From: Seminavis robusta
Taxonomy: Eukaryota > Bacillariophyta > Bacillariophyceae > Naviculales > Naviculaceae
Assembly: GCA_903772945.1 (NCBI GenBank)
Contig: CAICTM010000015.1
Coordinates: forward strand, 1-64,000
Direction of reading: 5' to 3'
DNA length: 64,000 nucleotides
Shown: one piece after another, positions 1 to 10,860 of the stretch
Layout: each line of letters begins with the position of its first letter
How positions within the stretch are numbered: the first letter of the stretch is position 1
Made by a program: the position numbers and the translations under genes
Notes under the pieces: model-generated
Database searches by the model: none
Told to the model about the DNA's origin: nothing
The model's input: only the letters and a program-made list of their open reading frames with translations

Positions 1-218
1 CGGCAATTAGGACTGAATTTAGAGGAATATTCCGCAGAGTGGGCTCACGAAGAGGTGCTTCTGTGGGAGTCCCTACGTAGCCTCACTATCAGAGATATCC
101 AATTGGCTCCGATTTCATATGAATGCAACACTCTTGCCACACGGACATTCCACGAAATTCACTCCTATCCACCAATGGATGAAAGGTTCTATCCATGGTT
201 ATTGCTACATCGGGTTAC

Positions 219-304
219 AGGAGAGAGACTGTACCGACGGGTATTTCTCACAGGAGAGGGAGACTGTACCGACGGTATTTCTCACACAAGAACTGTACCG
301 ACGG
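219..304. repeat. Short tandem repeat, left arm
   Basis: Three imperfect units share the core CTGTACCGACGG, the first two followed by TATTTCTCAC. The first two are 32-34 bp and the third is cut short. The mirror copy lies near 12570-12655. Confidence 0.75.
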
Positions 305-780
305 GTCAATATTAGTTGGTAATAATGAATTAGAGGTATCAATCATAAGGGCTTTGGGTTGTATCTGGTTCAACAAATCCTTGAAAACTAGTTTCGTCTC
401 GTCCTGAGGGAGAAGCATGATAGATCTATTCATTTGCTTGGCAATTGTACCGGTAGCTACTGTACGTACGCCCAACCAAACGATCAGCTGAAGCCGAAAT
501 CTCGATGTTTGTTGTTGCTCGTGCTCGATTATTGTAGCAGCCTACCAGCACGAGTTCTTGGCACAGATCTTCTCGTATCCCCTCAAAATTCACCCCTCTG
601 CCAATGGATGAATCTCCACGAATAACAGACCGATGATGCTTGCTCTTGTGTTTTTAGAGCGCTCTTATCATGTAGTTTCCCGCCAAGTAAGCCTTGATAG
701 AGCTACCGCTCTTCTATAGTCTCGGCCGATAAATCGGGGTTCCCATGATTTCTTTGGTCGCACCCGTGACAAATTACCAG

Positions 781-1075
781 GCCCCTGCTGCTCCCGTCTT
801 CAGCCGCAGGTGTCTTCTTTGAGAGTAGAGAAGAATCCCTGCCTTGGTTGCCTTGGAAAAGACCTTGTCTGTGGCACAGCACGCACACAGCTGAAATGGC
901 AAAAATCAAGAGGTGAATCAAGTGGAGTCTATTTCAGCTTTGACTCTCTCTGGCTGTATCGGCCCCTGCTGCTCCAACCTTCAGCTGCAGTTGTCTTCTA
1001 GGTAGTAGAGAAGAGAGCCATGCCTTGGTTGCTATGGAAGAGACCTTGTTTGTGGAGCACAAGAGCTGAGATGGC
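781..1075 (+). repeat. Diverged ~180-bp tandem repeat pair, left arm
   Basis: Two consecutive units both begin GGCCCCTGCTGCTCC and contain CTTCAGC.GCAG.TGTCTTCT, a GTAGAGAAGA block, CTTGGTTGC and GACCTTGT.TGTGG. They differ by roughly 15-20 percent by eye. No coding frame runs through them. Mirror copies lie at about 11800-12095, and further copies lie outside the palindrome at 13200-13670. Confidence 0.75.
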
Positions 1076-1676
1076 AATTACCCCGCGATTTTGTCTTAGA
1101 GAGATTTTGCTGGGAGCGACGATTTTCGCTGCACTTTTTTTTTAGGCCGCAGAGCTAATGGACAATCCTGACGCAAACAACTGTACTGGTACGTACTATT
1201 TTAATAAAAAATGAGCGGGCGCTATTGCCGGTATCCGGTCATGTATGCCTTAGAGCATGCAACACCGGGGTCACCCATAGCACAAAACCCAAATGGTTGG
1301 CATCGAGTGTCGCCGGCCGACCTGAATCGAGTGAGTCAAATGGGTTTGGGCGACCATGTGGATCAATGTGGCTAACCCAAATATCATGTGTTTGGGTGAG
1401 CCCAAAGCTGACTCAAAGCTGACTCAAACCCATTTGACTAATTGGATTCAAATTTACTTAGGGGGCAAATCTTCCACATCACAATGACGTCACAATAACA
1501 TCACAGTAGGTGCGAGGAGGTTCTCTTTTGCGAGCAAGCATAGCCTTGCTGCGAGTATGTAAGCCACCGACCATTTGGGTTTTGTGCTATGGGTGACCCC
1601 GGTGTTGCTTGCTCTTGCGGTACTAGTACGGCTTGAGGTACGCCGTACGCTATACCAAATAAGGTACCGGTACCTG

Positions 1677-1997
1677 GACCATCCGACGGTTTTCACACAG
1701 GATTAAAACTTGAAATTTCCACGACTGATGACCGTTTTAAACAATCCCTTAAACAATCCCTTAACTCATCAGCTATCCCTTAAACAATCCCTTAACGCCA
1801 AATGGAAGCACCATACAACTATCCCTATTTCTTCAACATCCCCTAAACAATCCCTTAAATAAACAATTCCTTAACCACAAGCCTTTAAATCTTTAACTAT
1901 CCCTTAAACAATCCTTAAAACAATCCCTTATTTGTGGCGATAAGTTTTTGTCAGTCGTGGAAGATTTTAAGTCCTGAGTGAAAACCGTCGGACGGTC
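1677..1997. mobile_element. MITE-like element with internal minisatellite, left arm
   Basis: The ends are inverted repeats of about 55 bp: the left begins GACCATCCGACGGTTTTCAC and the right, read on the other strand, begins GACCGTCCGACGGTTTTCAC. Both continue through an AGGA.T.AAA block to TTCCACGACTGA. The interior (about 1735-1930) is filled with a 12-13 bp minisatellite, TTAAACAATCCC, with variants. There is no coding capacity. I cannot see a convincing target-site duplication. The element looks like a non-autonomous DNA transposon of about 320 bp; the superfamily is not assigned. Confidence 0.7.
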
Positions 1998-2057
1998 ACA
2001 TTGGTTCATGATGTACAATAAGCGCCAGCCCCGCCAGAGAGGTGTGCTCCTTGATTT

Positions 2058-2370
2058 TTTATTATTTATTTATTTATTTATTCCTTGCTTCCGTTTCTAT
2101 TTATTTATTTATTCCTGCTTCCGAGGCGTCGAGGCGTCGAGGCGTCACCGGACTCTAGCTAGTACTACTACAACAAGACCATCTACCACAACAGCAATTA
2201 CATCTACCACAACAGCAGCAATGACATCTACCACAACAGCAACAGGTCCTGGCATTGGATTGGCTGCCATGCGTCCCAACAGAAAATCCATTTGCTGCCG
2301 GTCCTTTCGAAACTACCGACGCCATTGTCTACCAATCGTCTACCAATCGTCTACCAATCCACCTCTACCA
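2058..2370. repeat. Microsatellite and minisatellite block, left arm
   Basis: The block holds a (TTTA)n tract at about 2060-2112 broken by a CTTCCG segment, a GAGGCGTC triplet of repeats near 2126-2148, a CATCTACCACAACAGCAA repeat at 2172-2242, and a CGTCTACCAAT repeat at about 2326-2360. It could be read as Thr-rich protein in one frame, but I judge it to be simple repeat. Its mirror is at about 10490-10800. Confidence 0.7.
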
Positions 2371-2866
2371 CTACCGCAACCGATCTGTTGTTGCCAGCTG
2401 CTCCTGTTTTTGACTACTCCCTTGATTGCTGCTCTATTTGTTTTGCCTTGAAGTCAGTGCCTACTTCGGTAGGGGCAAGGCTCTTGGCAACAACATACAG
2501 CTAGCATTATGGTGAAGTACTCCAAAAGCCATGAGGGCCGAGTCTTTGGTTTGTGTCACCCATATTCCTACCAAGAAATCAGAATCATCGTCTACCAATC
2601 CACCGACGACCAACCAACGAATTCATCGCCTTGTTTGATGCCGCCTTCGGGCTACCCGGAGGCTATTTCATTTTATTTTTCTCCTATCAATATAAGTTTC
2701 CCCTTGTTTCCAAATTCGAATTATTGTCAATGTCACGTTGCCGACACCATCCATAAAAGCTTGCTTGGATCTTTCGGCAGAGGCAATGAGGCAGTTACCG
2801 CGTACTATAATAGTAACATGCAGGTCTCTGGAGTGGTGTTGCACAAGTACATAAAGGTTGATCAAA

Positions 2867-3477
2867 TCAAGGACGGCGACGCCCAGTGAGCTGCGAGAAG
2901 TGCGCTATCTCTTCTGCTTCGGAGGAATCAGAGCTCTCTGGGCGCTGGACCCGACGGCGCTGATGACGGCGGGGTGGAGGGCGGTGATTGGTCTCGGTTT
3001 CTTCTTCTTCTCGGGCACGGCGTTCTCTGCGTCTTCCACCATTTTGATCACGGGCCGGAGGACGGGCAACAGAAGCAACAGCAGAGCGGCAGCAGGAGCG
3101 GCATGAGCAACAGCAGCGACGGGAGCCTCAGCAGACCGATTTGATAGGTCATTGAGAAAGCGCTGGTACCTCCACTGAATATGACGTTGAGAGTGTGACC
3201 TCCCTCATCCGTAATGAAGCGAAGTTGTCCATTGGCTGCTGGAATCATACTTGCTTGCATATTGTACAAGTTGAGGGGCGATCATTTGGGATGAAGAAAT
3301 TTCCTTGGAGGCAAACGAACATGTCGACATCTCCCTGTCCACACAACGACTGATGCCAGTGCGGATGCCTGCAGCAATGGTACCAAGAGTCTCAGTTGAT
3401 ACAGGCTGGGCTTCTCCGACATCTTTGGAAAAGAAAGCAATCTTAACTTGTTCGTTGCAAAGACGATTGTTGGCCAT
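2867..3477 (-). pseudogene. Unrecognised element ORF B, left arm, broken
   Basis: This is the partner of the 181-aa ORF, divergently oriented from it. The N-terminus starts MANNRLCNEQVK and the C-terminal third is Ala/Pro-rich, then strongly basic (GRRRERRAREEE) and acidic (SSDSSEAEE). The middle reads like beta-rich protein. I do not recognise the family. The copy is broken, with a few breaks. It may belong to a mobile or virus-like element, so it is treated here as a fossil. The matching copy in the right arm is at 9374-9987. Confidence 0.45.
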
Positions 3478-3744
3478 TTTCGGTTTCCTTGTCCTTGAAA
3501 AATGACCTCATTTGACCATCTTTCCTGCCCAATTCAATGTCTCCGCGGCAAGTTCTGTTTGAGCAAAGAATTCTCTGTAGGGTTACTCCTTTCATTGCAC
3601 TTGTCAGAACGTTCTTAGTGAGCCAGATCGGAGCGCTTGAGAGAGAGGAACATTTCAGGGAACATTTCAGGGAAACGTCCAAAGTGGGGCTGATCGACGC
3701 CTCACCCCTTTCCTTTCCTCATTATTTTCTCCCTTCAGATAAAG
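3478..3744. promoter_or_regulatory. Divergent intergenic region between ORF B and ORF A, left arm
   Basis: These 267 bp separate the two divergent start codons and look the same in the other arm (9107-9373). They contain a 12-bp direct repeat, GGAACATTTCAG, twice in a row at 3648-3671, followed by a third partial unit. The placement suggests a shared bidirectional promoter. This is inference only. Confidence 0.4.
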
Positions 3745-4290
3745 ATGAGTGTTACTGACAATGAACTTATTCAAAGTGGATCGTTTGACCCATACAACAC
3801 GTGGAGGACACTTGTCACTCTCAACCCAGTCGCTGATTTTGATCATATGAGCGAGGAAGAACGGACTGTTGCTATTTGTTTGGAGACGTACGATGGCAAA
3901 CTTCGAAACTACAGAGGCTCGGTTACTTTTGATCGATTTGCAAACACGGCTTCCTATCACTTTCTCTTGTCCGTCTACCATGTCAAGGATGTCAAGAACC
4001 CAGGCGGAAAGACGTTGGAAGAGGAGCTGGCCGATACCATTGATATTATCCCACTCCGTTTGACAAGTCGATTCACGTGGTCGACTGATGCGGAAAAGGT
4101 GAAAGGTAAAGAGACCAATGGTCGATGGATTACGCTCTTGTTCAACCGGGATGAAGACGCTCAAACTCCAGACAGCATTAAACAAATTGATTTGATCATT
4201 CCCAAATCAAAGACCTCTGACAACGGAAAGCTTCTAGCGCTTGCAGTGGAATGGGCAAAGCACGTTGTGGAGGCCAATGCACTACGCTAA
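3745..4290 (+). CDS. Unrecognised 181-aa protein (ORF A), left arm
   Basis: An uninterrupted ATG-to-stop frame encodes 181 residues beginning MSVTDNELIQSGSFDPYNTW and ending VVEANALR. I do not recognise a family. The protein looks like a soluble mixed alpha/beta domain: there are no membrane segments, no signal peptide, no cysteine pairs and no nuclease or polymerase motif. Visible landmarks are an acidic SEEERT patch near residue 36, an alternating hydrophobic stretch around residues 70-80 (YHFLLSVYHV), a PGGKTLEEELADTIDIIPLRL block near 87, and a basic K-rich stretch near 120-125. The same protein is encoded without a single residue change in the other arm (8561-9106). Its stop lies only 7 bp from the candidate gypsy LTR. 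It could be a cargo gene, an element gene or an exapted protein. Confidence 0.7.
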   Translation: MSVTDNELIQSGSFDPYNTWRTLVTLNPVADFDHMSEEERTVAICLETYDGKLRNYRGSVTFDRFANTASYHFLLSVYHVKDVKNPGGKTLEEELADTIDIIPLRLTSRFTWSTDAEKVKGKETNGRWITLLFNRDEDAQTPDSIKQIDLIIPKSKTSDNGKLLALAVEWAKHVVEANALR

Positions 4291-4297
4291 AAGCTAG

Positions 4298-5790
4298 TGT
4301 AAAGATTTCGAGTGTTTTGAGTTTGAGAGAATGAAAGTTATGAGAGAGATTAGAAAGCTATGAAACTAATCAACGAGAGAGATCATCATCAAGGATCGTA
4401 GATCTGGCTCACGCGGGAGACTATAAAGTGTGATAGAGTAGGTTGCGGTGTAATCCTACGTATCTCCACGATCCTAAAACGGAACGCGTGGAAGGTTTGT
4501 CTAGCATGGATCTAGTAGCGTGGAAGTACTCACGCTGGCTAAATTCTAGAGCGATGTTTCATCATCAACCTAGTATGACAGAGCGGTCATGAGAACCCTG
4601 TCTCAAATGGCGACTATTCACGAGAGACTCAGTCATGAGTCGAACTCAAACCCTATCTAGGATCGAGTCGCGAATAAGGCTAAGAGCCGTGTATTGCATT
4701 CGCCCCCTGACAAGGGTCACAGAAGGCGCGACAGCAGTCGGACAAGGAGAACATATGATTTAAAGTGCGGGGCACTCTCATGAGATTGGATGTAGACATG
4801 TGCGTCGCACGATGGCAATCTACAAGGGGATCAGGCTTGTATGGGTGTATATATACCTTATGTTCCAAGTCTGGTAGACTGTGCCGCCGTTGGCGGTAGC
4901 ATGTTGGAGCCGTACAGTGCCATTGTCATTGACTCGGTCTATAGTGTAAGGACCTTTGTACTTTGGCTGACCGTACTTGCGGTGCTGATACTGTTGAATC
5001 ATCACAGTATCGTTGACATTGTATTGATGAGGGACACGCGTTGCGTTTTCCCTATCGTTGTTCTGTTGGATTGTCGTTGGGACGTTCCTTAATGTAATTC
5101 CAGTTGGCTTCGAACCGGACGTTGTGAATCGCGTCACGATTGAACAAGCTGTGCGGGCGTTGCGCGCAAGGTGGTATGAATCGTGGCATTCATTGCAAGC
5201 GAACCGCCGTGAGGACTCCATCCCAGGATCCATTCACGATCGTCTTGGCACTTGAGTTTTGAACAGCGATCAATTACGTATGGTTTGAACACGCTCGACC
5301 ATAGAGTTGGCTTGAGGGTTACGCGTAGTGGTGAACTTGGACGAAGTCCATTTCATCCCGGAGTCTTTTCGACCTCTGCGCGGAACTACTCCTCTATCCA
5401 TATAACCTCAGCAGGCCATGGATACGAGTAAGCCACGTTTGTTCTAGGACGATGGCTACTCGTCTGCTGCCTTGGAGCAGCTCTGCAATCTCGAACCATC
5501 CGGTTACGGGATCAATCATTGTCAAGCAATGAAGTGTGCAGGATTCTTTTTCTTAGGATCCCGACGTTGTAAGGACCTATCAGGTCAATACATAGTCTTT
5601 CCCAAGGGATTCCTCGCAGTCTTTGGAGGCATCAATCCCAGCTTACGCGTCTTGGGTTTGTTCATCTGGCAGCTTTGCAACGCTGACATACGGCTGCACA
5701 GTCTTGCGCATGTTGGCCGGTCTAGATATTTAGCGGACCGGATAAGAAAAAGACCGCACCACCGTAGGATTTAAGGAAACTGGCATTCTC
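4298..5790 (-). mobile_element. Ty3/gypsy fragment (integrase part plus candidate LTR), left arm, broken
   Basis: On the minus strand this region reads as the integrase of a Ty3/gypsy retrotransposon: a region resembling the start of the core with an IDPVTGWFE-type motif, then the chromodomain-less C-terminal part with VPHQYNVNDTVMIQQ and YKGPYTIDRVNDNGTVRLQ. Downstream of the integrase is a candidate LTR at 4298-4721 (424 bp, TG...CA ends on the minus strand). No reverse transcriptase, protease or gag was seen, and no second LTR, so the element is a fossil with many breaks. Its age cannot be set from LTR pairs. Confidence 0.75.
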
Positions 5791-7049
5791 AGATCCAGAC
5801 TCAAAGCGACCAGCCAGAAAGATCACTTTTTCTTCTCAGCTCGCCAAATCAACAATTAACCTTGATATACTAGTAGCTGCAGTGTTATAGACCCAACACT
5901 GAGAAGAAAAAGGTATTGTTTGTATTGAGTTTGCCAATGGTAAAGACCAAAAAGATAGAGTAACCAGGAATTGAACTAGAGTTGCTGAATTACAGTGGCT
6001 ATCCTCACTATCAGAGCATCCTGTGGGCTCAACAGGAAAAATTTTTCGCTTCACGAGGCTAAAAACAGGAGCACGGAGCATCGGCCGATCAACTTCTCCG
6101 ACCGATCAGACCAAAACAAGCATCACCAGCGGAGAGAGCGCCTCAAGCCGGTTCAGATTGATGCTTGAAGCAAGGTCATCGGAGCTAAACTGAAGGAGAA
6201 ATCGCCGATCGCGTGTTTTGGCTACCCACTCTACGAGCAAAGGCCGATCGACGCGATTGAACACAACGACGAACCCAAGAGAGATACAGCTACGGCCGCC
6301 TACAGAGATCGAAAGAGGACTTATTGCCGCATATGCCACGACAAGTGCAAGCTCTCAACTCCAAAATTTGAGCGAGATACGACCAAACGAGTCAAACAGT
6401 GCTGAAACGACGGGAAGAACAAGTCCCAAGTCGTATCTTGCTCAATTTTTGGAGTTGTGAGCTTGCACTTGTCGTGTCATAGGCGGCAATAGGTCTTCTT
6501 TCGATCTCTGTATGCTGCCGTAGCTGTATCTCTTCTTGGTTCGTTCGTCGTTTTCGTTCGGCGCGATCGGCTTTTTCTCGTAGAGTGGGTACCCAACACA
6601 CGCGATCGGCGGTTACTCCTTCAGTTTAGCTCCGATGACCTTGATTCAAGCATCAATCTGAAACGGCTTGATGCGCTCTCTTCGCTGGTATGCTTGGTTT
6701 TGGTGGAATCGGTCGAGAGACTTGGAATCGGCGATGCTCCGTTGTCCTGTTTGTGAGCCTCGTTGAGCGAATTTTCCTGTTGGGCCCACGGGCACCTCTG
6801 ATAGTGAGGCTAGGCCCTGTAATTCAGCACCTCTAGTTCAATTACTGGTTACTCTATCTTTTTGGTCTTTACAATGGGCAAACTCAATACAAACAATACC
6901 TTTTTCTTCTCAGTGTTGGTTCTAATAACACTTCAGCTACTAGTAATATCAAGGTTAATTAGTTGATTTGGGCGATCTGTGAAGAAAAAGTGATTTTTCT
7001 GGCTGGTCGCTTTGAGGTCTGGATCTGAGAATGCCAGTTTCCTTTAATT
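5791..7049. other. Inner arms around the palindrome centre, no gene seen
   Basis: These inner parts of both arms contain no recognisable frame. A 14-bp motif, CCTCACTATCAGAG, at 6003-6016 (complement at 6796-6809) recurs near the outer arm ends at 81-94 and 12780-12793. The inner sequence may be further retrotransposon leftovers. Confidence 0.5.
6384..6429. other. Central loop of the palindrome
   Basis: These 46 bp separate the two arms. The left arm ends with a GAGCGAGATACGAC stretch and the right arm begins with its near complement. The loop has no obvious coding content. I compared it from memory with the common hairpin adapter used in long-read libraries and saw no resemblance. Confidence 0.8.
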
Positions 7050-8553
7050 CCTACGGTGGTGCGTTCTTTTTCTTATCCGGGTCCGCTAATATCTAGACCG
7101 GCCAACATGCGCAAGACTGTGCAGGTCGTATGTCAGGGTTGCCAAAGCTGCCAGAAGAACAAACCCAAGACGCGTAGCTGGGATTGATGCCTACAAAAAC
7201 TTGCGAGGAGATCCCTATGTATTGACCTGATACGTCCTTACAACGTCGGGGATCTCAAGAAAAAGAAATTCTGCACACTTCATTGCTTGACAAATGATTT
7301 TCCCCGTAACCGGATGGTTCAAGATTGAAGAGATCTGCTCCAAAGCAACAGACGAAGTAGCCATCGTCCTAGAAAAAACGTGGATTACTCGGTAACCATG
7401 GCCTGCTGAGAGTAATAATCATGGATAGAGAATGTGAGTTCCGCGCAGAGGTCGAAAGAACACTCCGGGATGAATACAGACTTCGTCGCAAGTTCAACAC
7501 CACGCGTAACCCTCAAACCAACTCCATTAGTCAGGAGCGGCTCAATCAACATACGTAAACTTGATCGAACTGTATCAAACATCAAAGTGCCAAGCAGACC
7601 TCGTGAATGGATCCGGAGATGGAGTCCTCACGGCGAATCGCTTTGCAATGAATGCCACTATTCATACCACCTTGCGCTCAACGCCCTCACAGCTCGTTTT
7701 CAATCTTGACGCGATTCACAACGTCCGGTTCGAAGCCACATGGAAGTACATTATAGGAACGTCGCCAACGACTAATCCAACAGAACAACGATTGGGAAAC
7801 GCGACGGTTGTCCCTCATCAATACAATTCAACGATACCGTGAGGACTTCAACAGTATCAGCCCGCAAGTACGGTCAGCCAAAGTACAAAGTCCTTACACT
7901 ATAGACCGAGTCAATTACAATTGGCACTGTAGGGCTCCAACATGCTACCGCCAACGGCGCACAGTCTACCAGACTTGGAACATAAGTTATATACACCCAT
8001 ACAAGCACTGATCCCCTTGTAGGATAGCCATCGTGCGCGCACATTTCTACATCCAATCTCCGGAAGGTGCCCCGCACTTTAATCATATGTTCTCCTTGTC
8101 CGACTGCTGTCGCGCCTTCTGTGACCCTTGTCAGGGGGCGAATGCAATACACGGCTCTTAGCCTTATTCGCGACTCGATCCTAGATAGGGTTTGAGTTCG
8201 ACTCATGACTGAGTCTCTCGTGAATAGTCGCCATTTGAGACAGGGTTCTCAATGACCGCTCTGGTCATACTAGGTTGATGATGAAACATCGCTCTAGATA
8301 TTTAGCCAGCGTGGAGTACTTCCACGCTACTAGATCCATGCTAGACAAACCTTCCACGCGTTCCGTTTTAGGATCGTGGAGATACGTAGGATTACTACCG
8401 CAACCTACTCTATCACACTTTATAGTCTCCCGCGTGAGGCCAGATCTACGATCCCTTGATGATGATCTCTCTCGTTGATTAGTTTTCATAGCTTTCTAAT
8501 CTCTCTCATAACTTTCATTCTCTCAAACTCAAAACACTCGAAAGATCTTTACA
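7050..8553 (+). mobile_element. Ty3/gypsy fragment (integrase part plus candidate LTR), right arm, broken
   Basis: This is the mirror of the fragment at 4298-5790: a broken Ty3/gypsy integrase region on the plus strand, then a candidate LTR at 8120-8553 (434 bp, TGTGACCC to TTTACA). It has diverged from the left copy by substitutions and indels far more than the neighbouring ORF A has. Many breaks. Confidence 0.75.
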
Positions 8554-8560
8554 CTAGCTT

Positions 8561-9106
8561 TTAGCGTAGTGCATTGGCCTCCACAACGTGCTTTGCCCAT
8601 TCCACTGCAAGCGCTAGAAGCTTTCCGTTGTCAGAGGTCTTTGATTTGGGAATGATCAAATCAATTTGTTTAATGCTGTCTGGAGTTTGAGCGTCTTCAT
8701 CCCGGTTGAACAAGAGCGTAATCCATCGACCATTGGTCTCTTTACCTTTCACCTTTTCCGCATCAGTCGACCACGTGAATCGACTTGTCAAACGGAGTGG
8801 GATAATATCAATGGTATCGGCCAGCTCCTCTTCCAACGTCTTTCCGCCTGGGTTCTTGACATCCTTGACATGGTAGACGGACAAGAGAAAGTGATAGGAA
8901 GCCGTGTTTGCAAATCGATCAAAAGTAACCGAGCCTCTGTAGTTTCGAAGTTTGCCATCGTACGTCTCCAAACAAATAGCAACAGTCCGTTCTTCCTCGC
9001 TCATATGATCAAAATCAGCGACTGGGTTGAGAGTGACAAGTGTCCTCCACGTGTTGTATGGGTCAAACGATCCACTTTGAATAAGTTCATTGTCAGTAAC
9101 ACTCAT
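8561..9106 (-). CDS. Unrecognised 181-aa protein (ORF A), right arm
   Basis: This copy encodes exactly the same 181 residues as 3745-4290, from an ATG at 9104-9106 to a stop 7 bp from the end of the gypsy LTR. The flanking shadow frames are identical too, so the DNA around the gene is the same in both arms. Full identity beside diverged neighbours suggests recent gene conversion between arms, recent duplication followed by uneven change, or an assembly effect. The function is unknown. See the left-arm entry for visible features. Confidence 0.7.
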   Translation of the reverse strand: MSVTDNELIQSGSFDPYNTWRTLVTLNPVADFDHMSEEERTVAICLETYDGKLRNYRGSVTFDRFANTASYHFLLSVYHVKDVKNPGGKTLEEELADTIDIIPLRLTSRFTWSTDAEKVKGKETNGRWITLLFNRDEDAQTPDSIKQIDLIIPKSKTSDNGKLLALAVEWAKHVVEANALR

Positions 9107-9373
9107 CTTTATCTGAAGGGAGAAAATAATGAGGAAAGGAAAGGGGTGAGGCGTCGATCAGCCCCACTTTGGACGTTTCCCTGAAATGTTCCCTGAAATG
9201 TTCCTCTCTCTCAAGCGCTCCGATCTGGCTCACTAAGAACGTTCTGACAAGTGCAATGAAAGGAGTAACCCTACAGAGAATTCTTTGCTCAAACAGAACT
9301 TGCCGCGGAGACATTGAATTGGGCAGGAAAGATGGTCAAATGAGGTCATTTTTCAAGGACAAGGAAACCGAAA
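9107..9373. promoter_or_regulatory. Divergent intergenic region between ORF A and ORF B, right arm
   Basis: This is the mirror of 3478-3744, with the same length and apparently the same sequence, including the tandem CTGAAATGTTCC repeat near 9180-9203. It is a possible bidirectional promoter. Confidence 0.4.
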
Positions 9374-9987
9374 ATGGCCAACAATCGTCTTTGCAACGAA
9401 CAAGTTAAGATTGCTTTCTTTTCCAAAGATGTCGGAGAAGCCCAGCCTGTATCAACTGAGACTCTTGGTACCATTGCTGCAGGCATCCGCACTGGCATCA
9501 GTCGTTGTGTGGACAGGGAGATGTCGACATGTTCGTTTGCCTCCAAGGAAATTTCTTCATCCCAAATGATCGCCCCATCAACTTGTACAATATGCAAGCA
9601 AGTATGATTCCAGCAGCCAATGGACAACTTCGCTTCATTACGGATGAGGGAGGTCACACTCTCAACGTCATATTCAGTGGAGGTACCAGCGCTTTCTCAA
9701 TGACCTATCAAAATCGGTCTGCTGAGGCTCCCGTCGCTGCTGTTGCTCATGCCGCTCCTGCTGCCGCTCCTGCTGTTGCTTCTGTTGCCCGTCCTCCGGC
9801 CCGTGATCAAAATGGTGGAAGACGCAGAGAACGCCGTGCCCGAGAAGAAGAAGAAACCGAGACCAATCACCGCCCTCCACCCCGCCGTCATCAGCGCCGT
9901 CGGGTCCAGCGCCCAGAGAGCTCTGATTCCTCCGAAGCAGAAGAGATAGCGCACTTCTCGCAGCTCACTGGGCGTCGCCGTCCTTGA
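9374..9987 (+). pseudogene. Unrecognised element ORF B, right arm, broken
   Basis: This is the partner of ORF A and starts with an ATG at 9374 (MANNRLCNEQVKIAFF). Most of the protein is present but the copy is broken, with about one break. The C-terminus is Ala/Pro-rich, then an arginine-rich and Glu-rich tail ending near GRRRP, as in many nucleic-acid-binding or structural proteins. That is only an analogy; the family is not recognised. It is treated as a fossil because it may belong to a virus-like or mobile element. Confidence 0.45.
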
Positions 9988-10489
9988 TTTGATCAACCTT
10001 TATGTACTTGTGCAACACCACTCCAGAGACCTGCATGTTACTATTATAGTACGCGGTAACTGCCTCATTGCCTCTGCCGAAAGATCCAAGCAAGCTTTTA
10101 TGGATGGTGTCGGCAACGTGACATTGACAATAATTCGAATTTGGAAACAAGGGGAAACTTATATTGATAGGAGAAAAATAAAATGAAATAGCCTCCGGCG
10201 TAGCCCGAAGGCGGCATCAAACACAGGGCGATGAATTCGTTGGTTGGTCGTCGGTGGATTGGTAGACGATGATTCTGATTTCTTGGTAGGAATATGGGTG
10301 ACACCAAACCCAAAGACTCGGCCCTCATGGCTTTTGGAGTACTTCACCATAATGCTAGCTGTATGTTGTTGCCAAGAGCCTTGCCCCTACCGAAGTAGGC
10401 ACTGACTTCAAGGCAAAACAAATAGAGCAGCAATCAAGGGAGTAGTCAAAAACAGGAGCAGCTGGCAACAACAGATCGGTTGCGGTAGT

Positions 10490-10800
10490 GGTAGACGGTG
10501 GATTGGTAGACGATTGGTAGACGATTGGTAGACAATGGCGTCGGTAGTTTCGAAAGGACCGGCAGCAAATGGATTTTCTGTTGGGACGCATGGCAGCCAA
10601 TCCAATGCCAGGACCTGTTGCTGTTGTGGTAGATGTCATTGCTGTTGTGGTAGATGTCATTGCTGTTGTGGTAGATGGTCTTGTTGTAGTAGTACTAGCT
10701 AGAGTCCGGTGACGCCTCGACGCCTCGACGCCTCGGAAGCAGGAATAAATAAATAAATAGAAACGGAAGCAAGGAATAAATAAATAAATAAATAAATAGA
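10490..10800. repeat. Microsatellite and minisatellite block, right arm mirror
   Basis: This is the mirror of the block at 2058-2370, with GATTGGTAGAC repeats near 10500-10535, TTGCTGTTGTGGTAGATG repeats at about 10617-10680, GACGCCTC repeats and a (AAAT)n tract up to 10800. Repeat numbers differ slightly from the left arm. Confidence 0.65.
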
Positions 10801-10860
10801 AAATCAAGGAGCACACCTCTCTGGCGGGGCTGGCGCTTATTGTACATCATGAACCAATGT

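Noticed and set aside
1735-1930. TTAAGGG-like array as a telomere
   Set aside because: The unit is 12-13 bp and contains GATTGT, it is bounded by MITE ends, and it is internal. True telomere repeats would be short and uniform.
2160-2451. Thr-rich frame with TTT repeats in the palindrome
   Set aside because: It is made of minisatellite units and has no domain; the repeat numbers differ between the arms.
6384-6429. Loop as a library hairpin adapter
   Set aside because: Its length is near that of a common adapter but its bases do not resemble it as I remember it. The assembly-foldback idea is kept open for other reasons.
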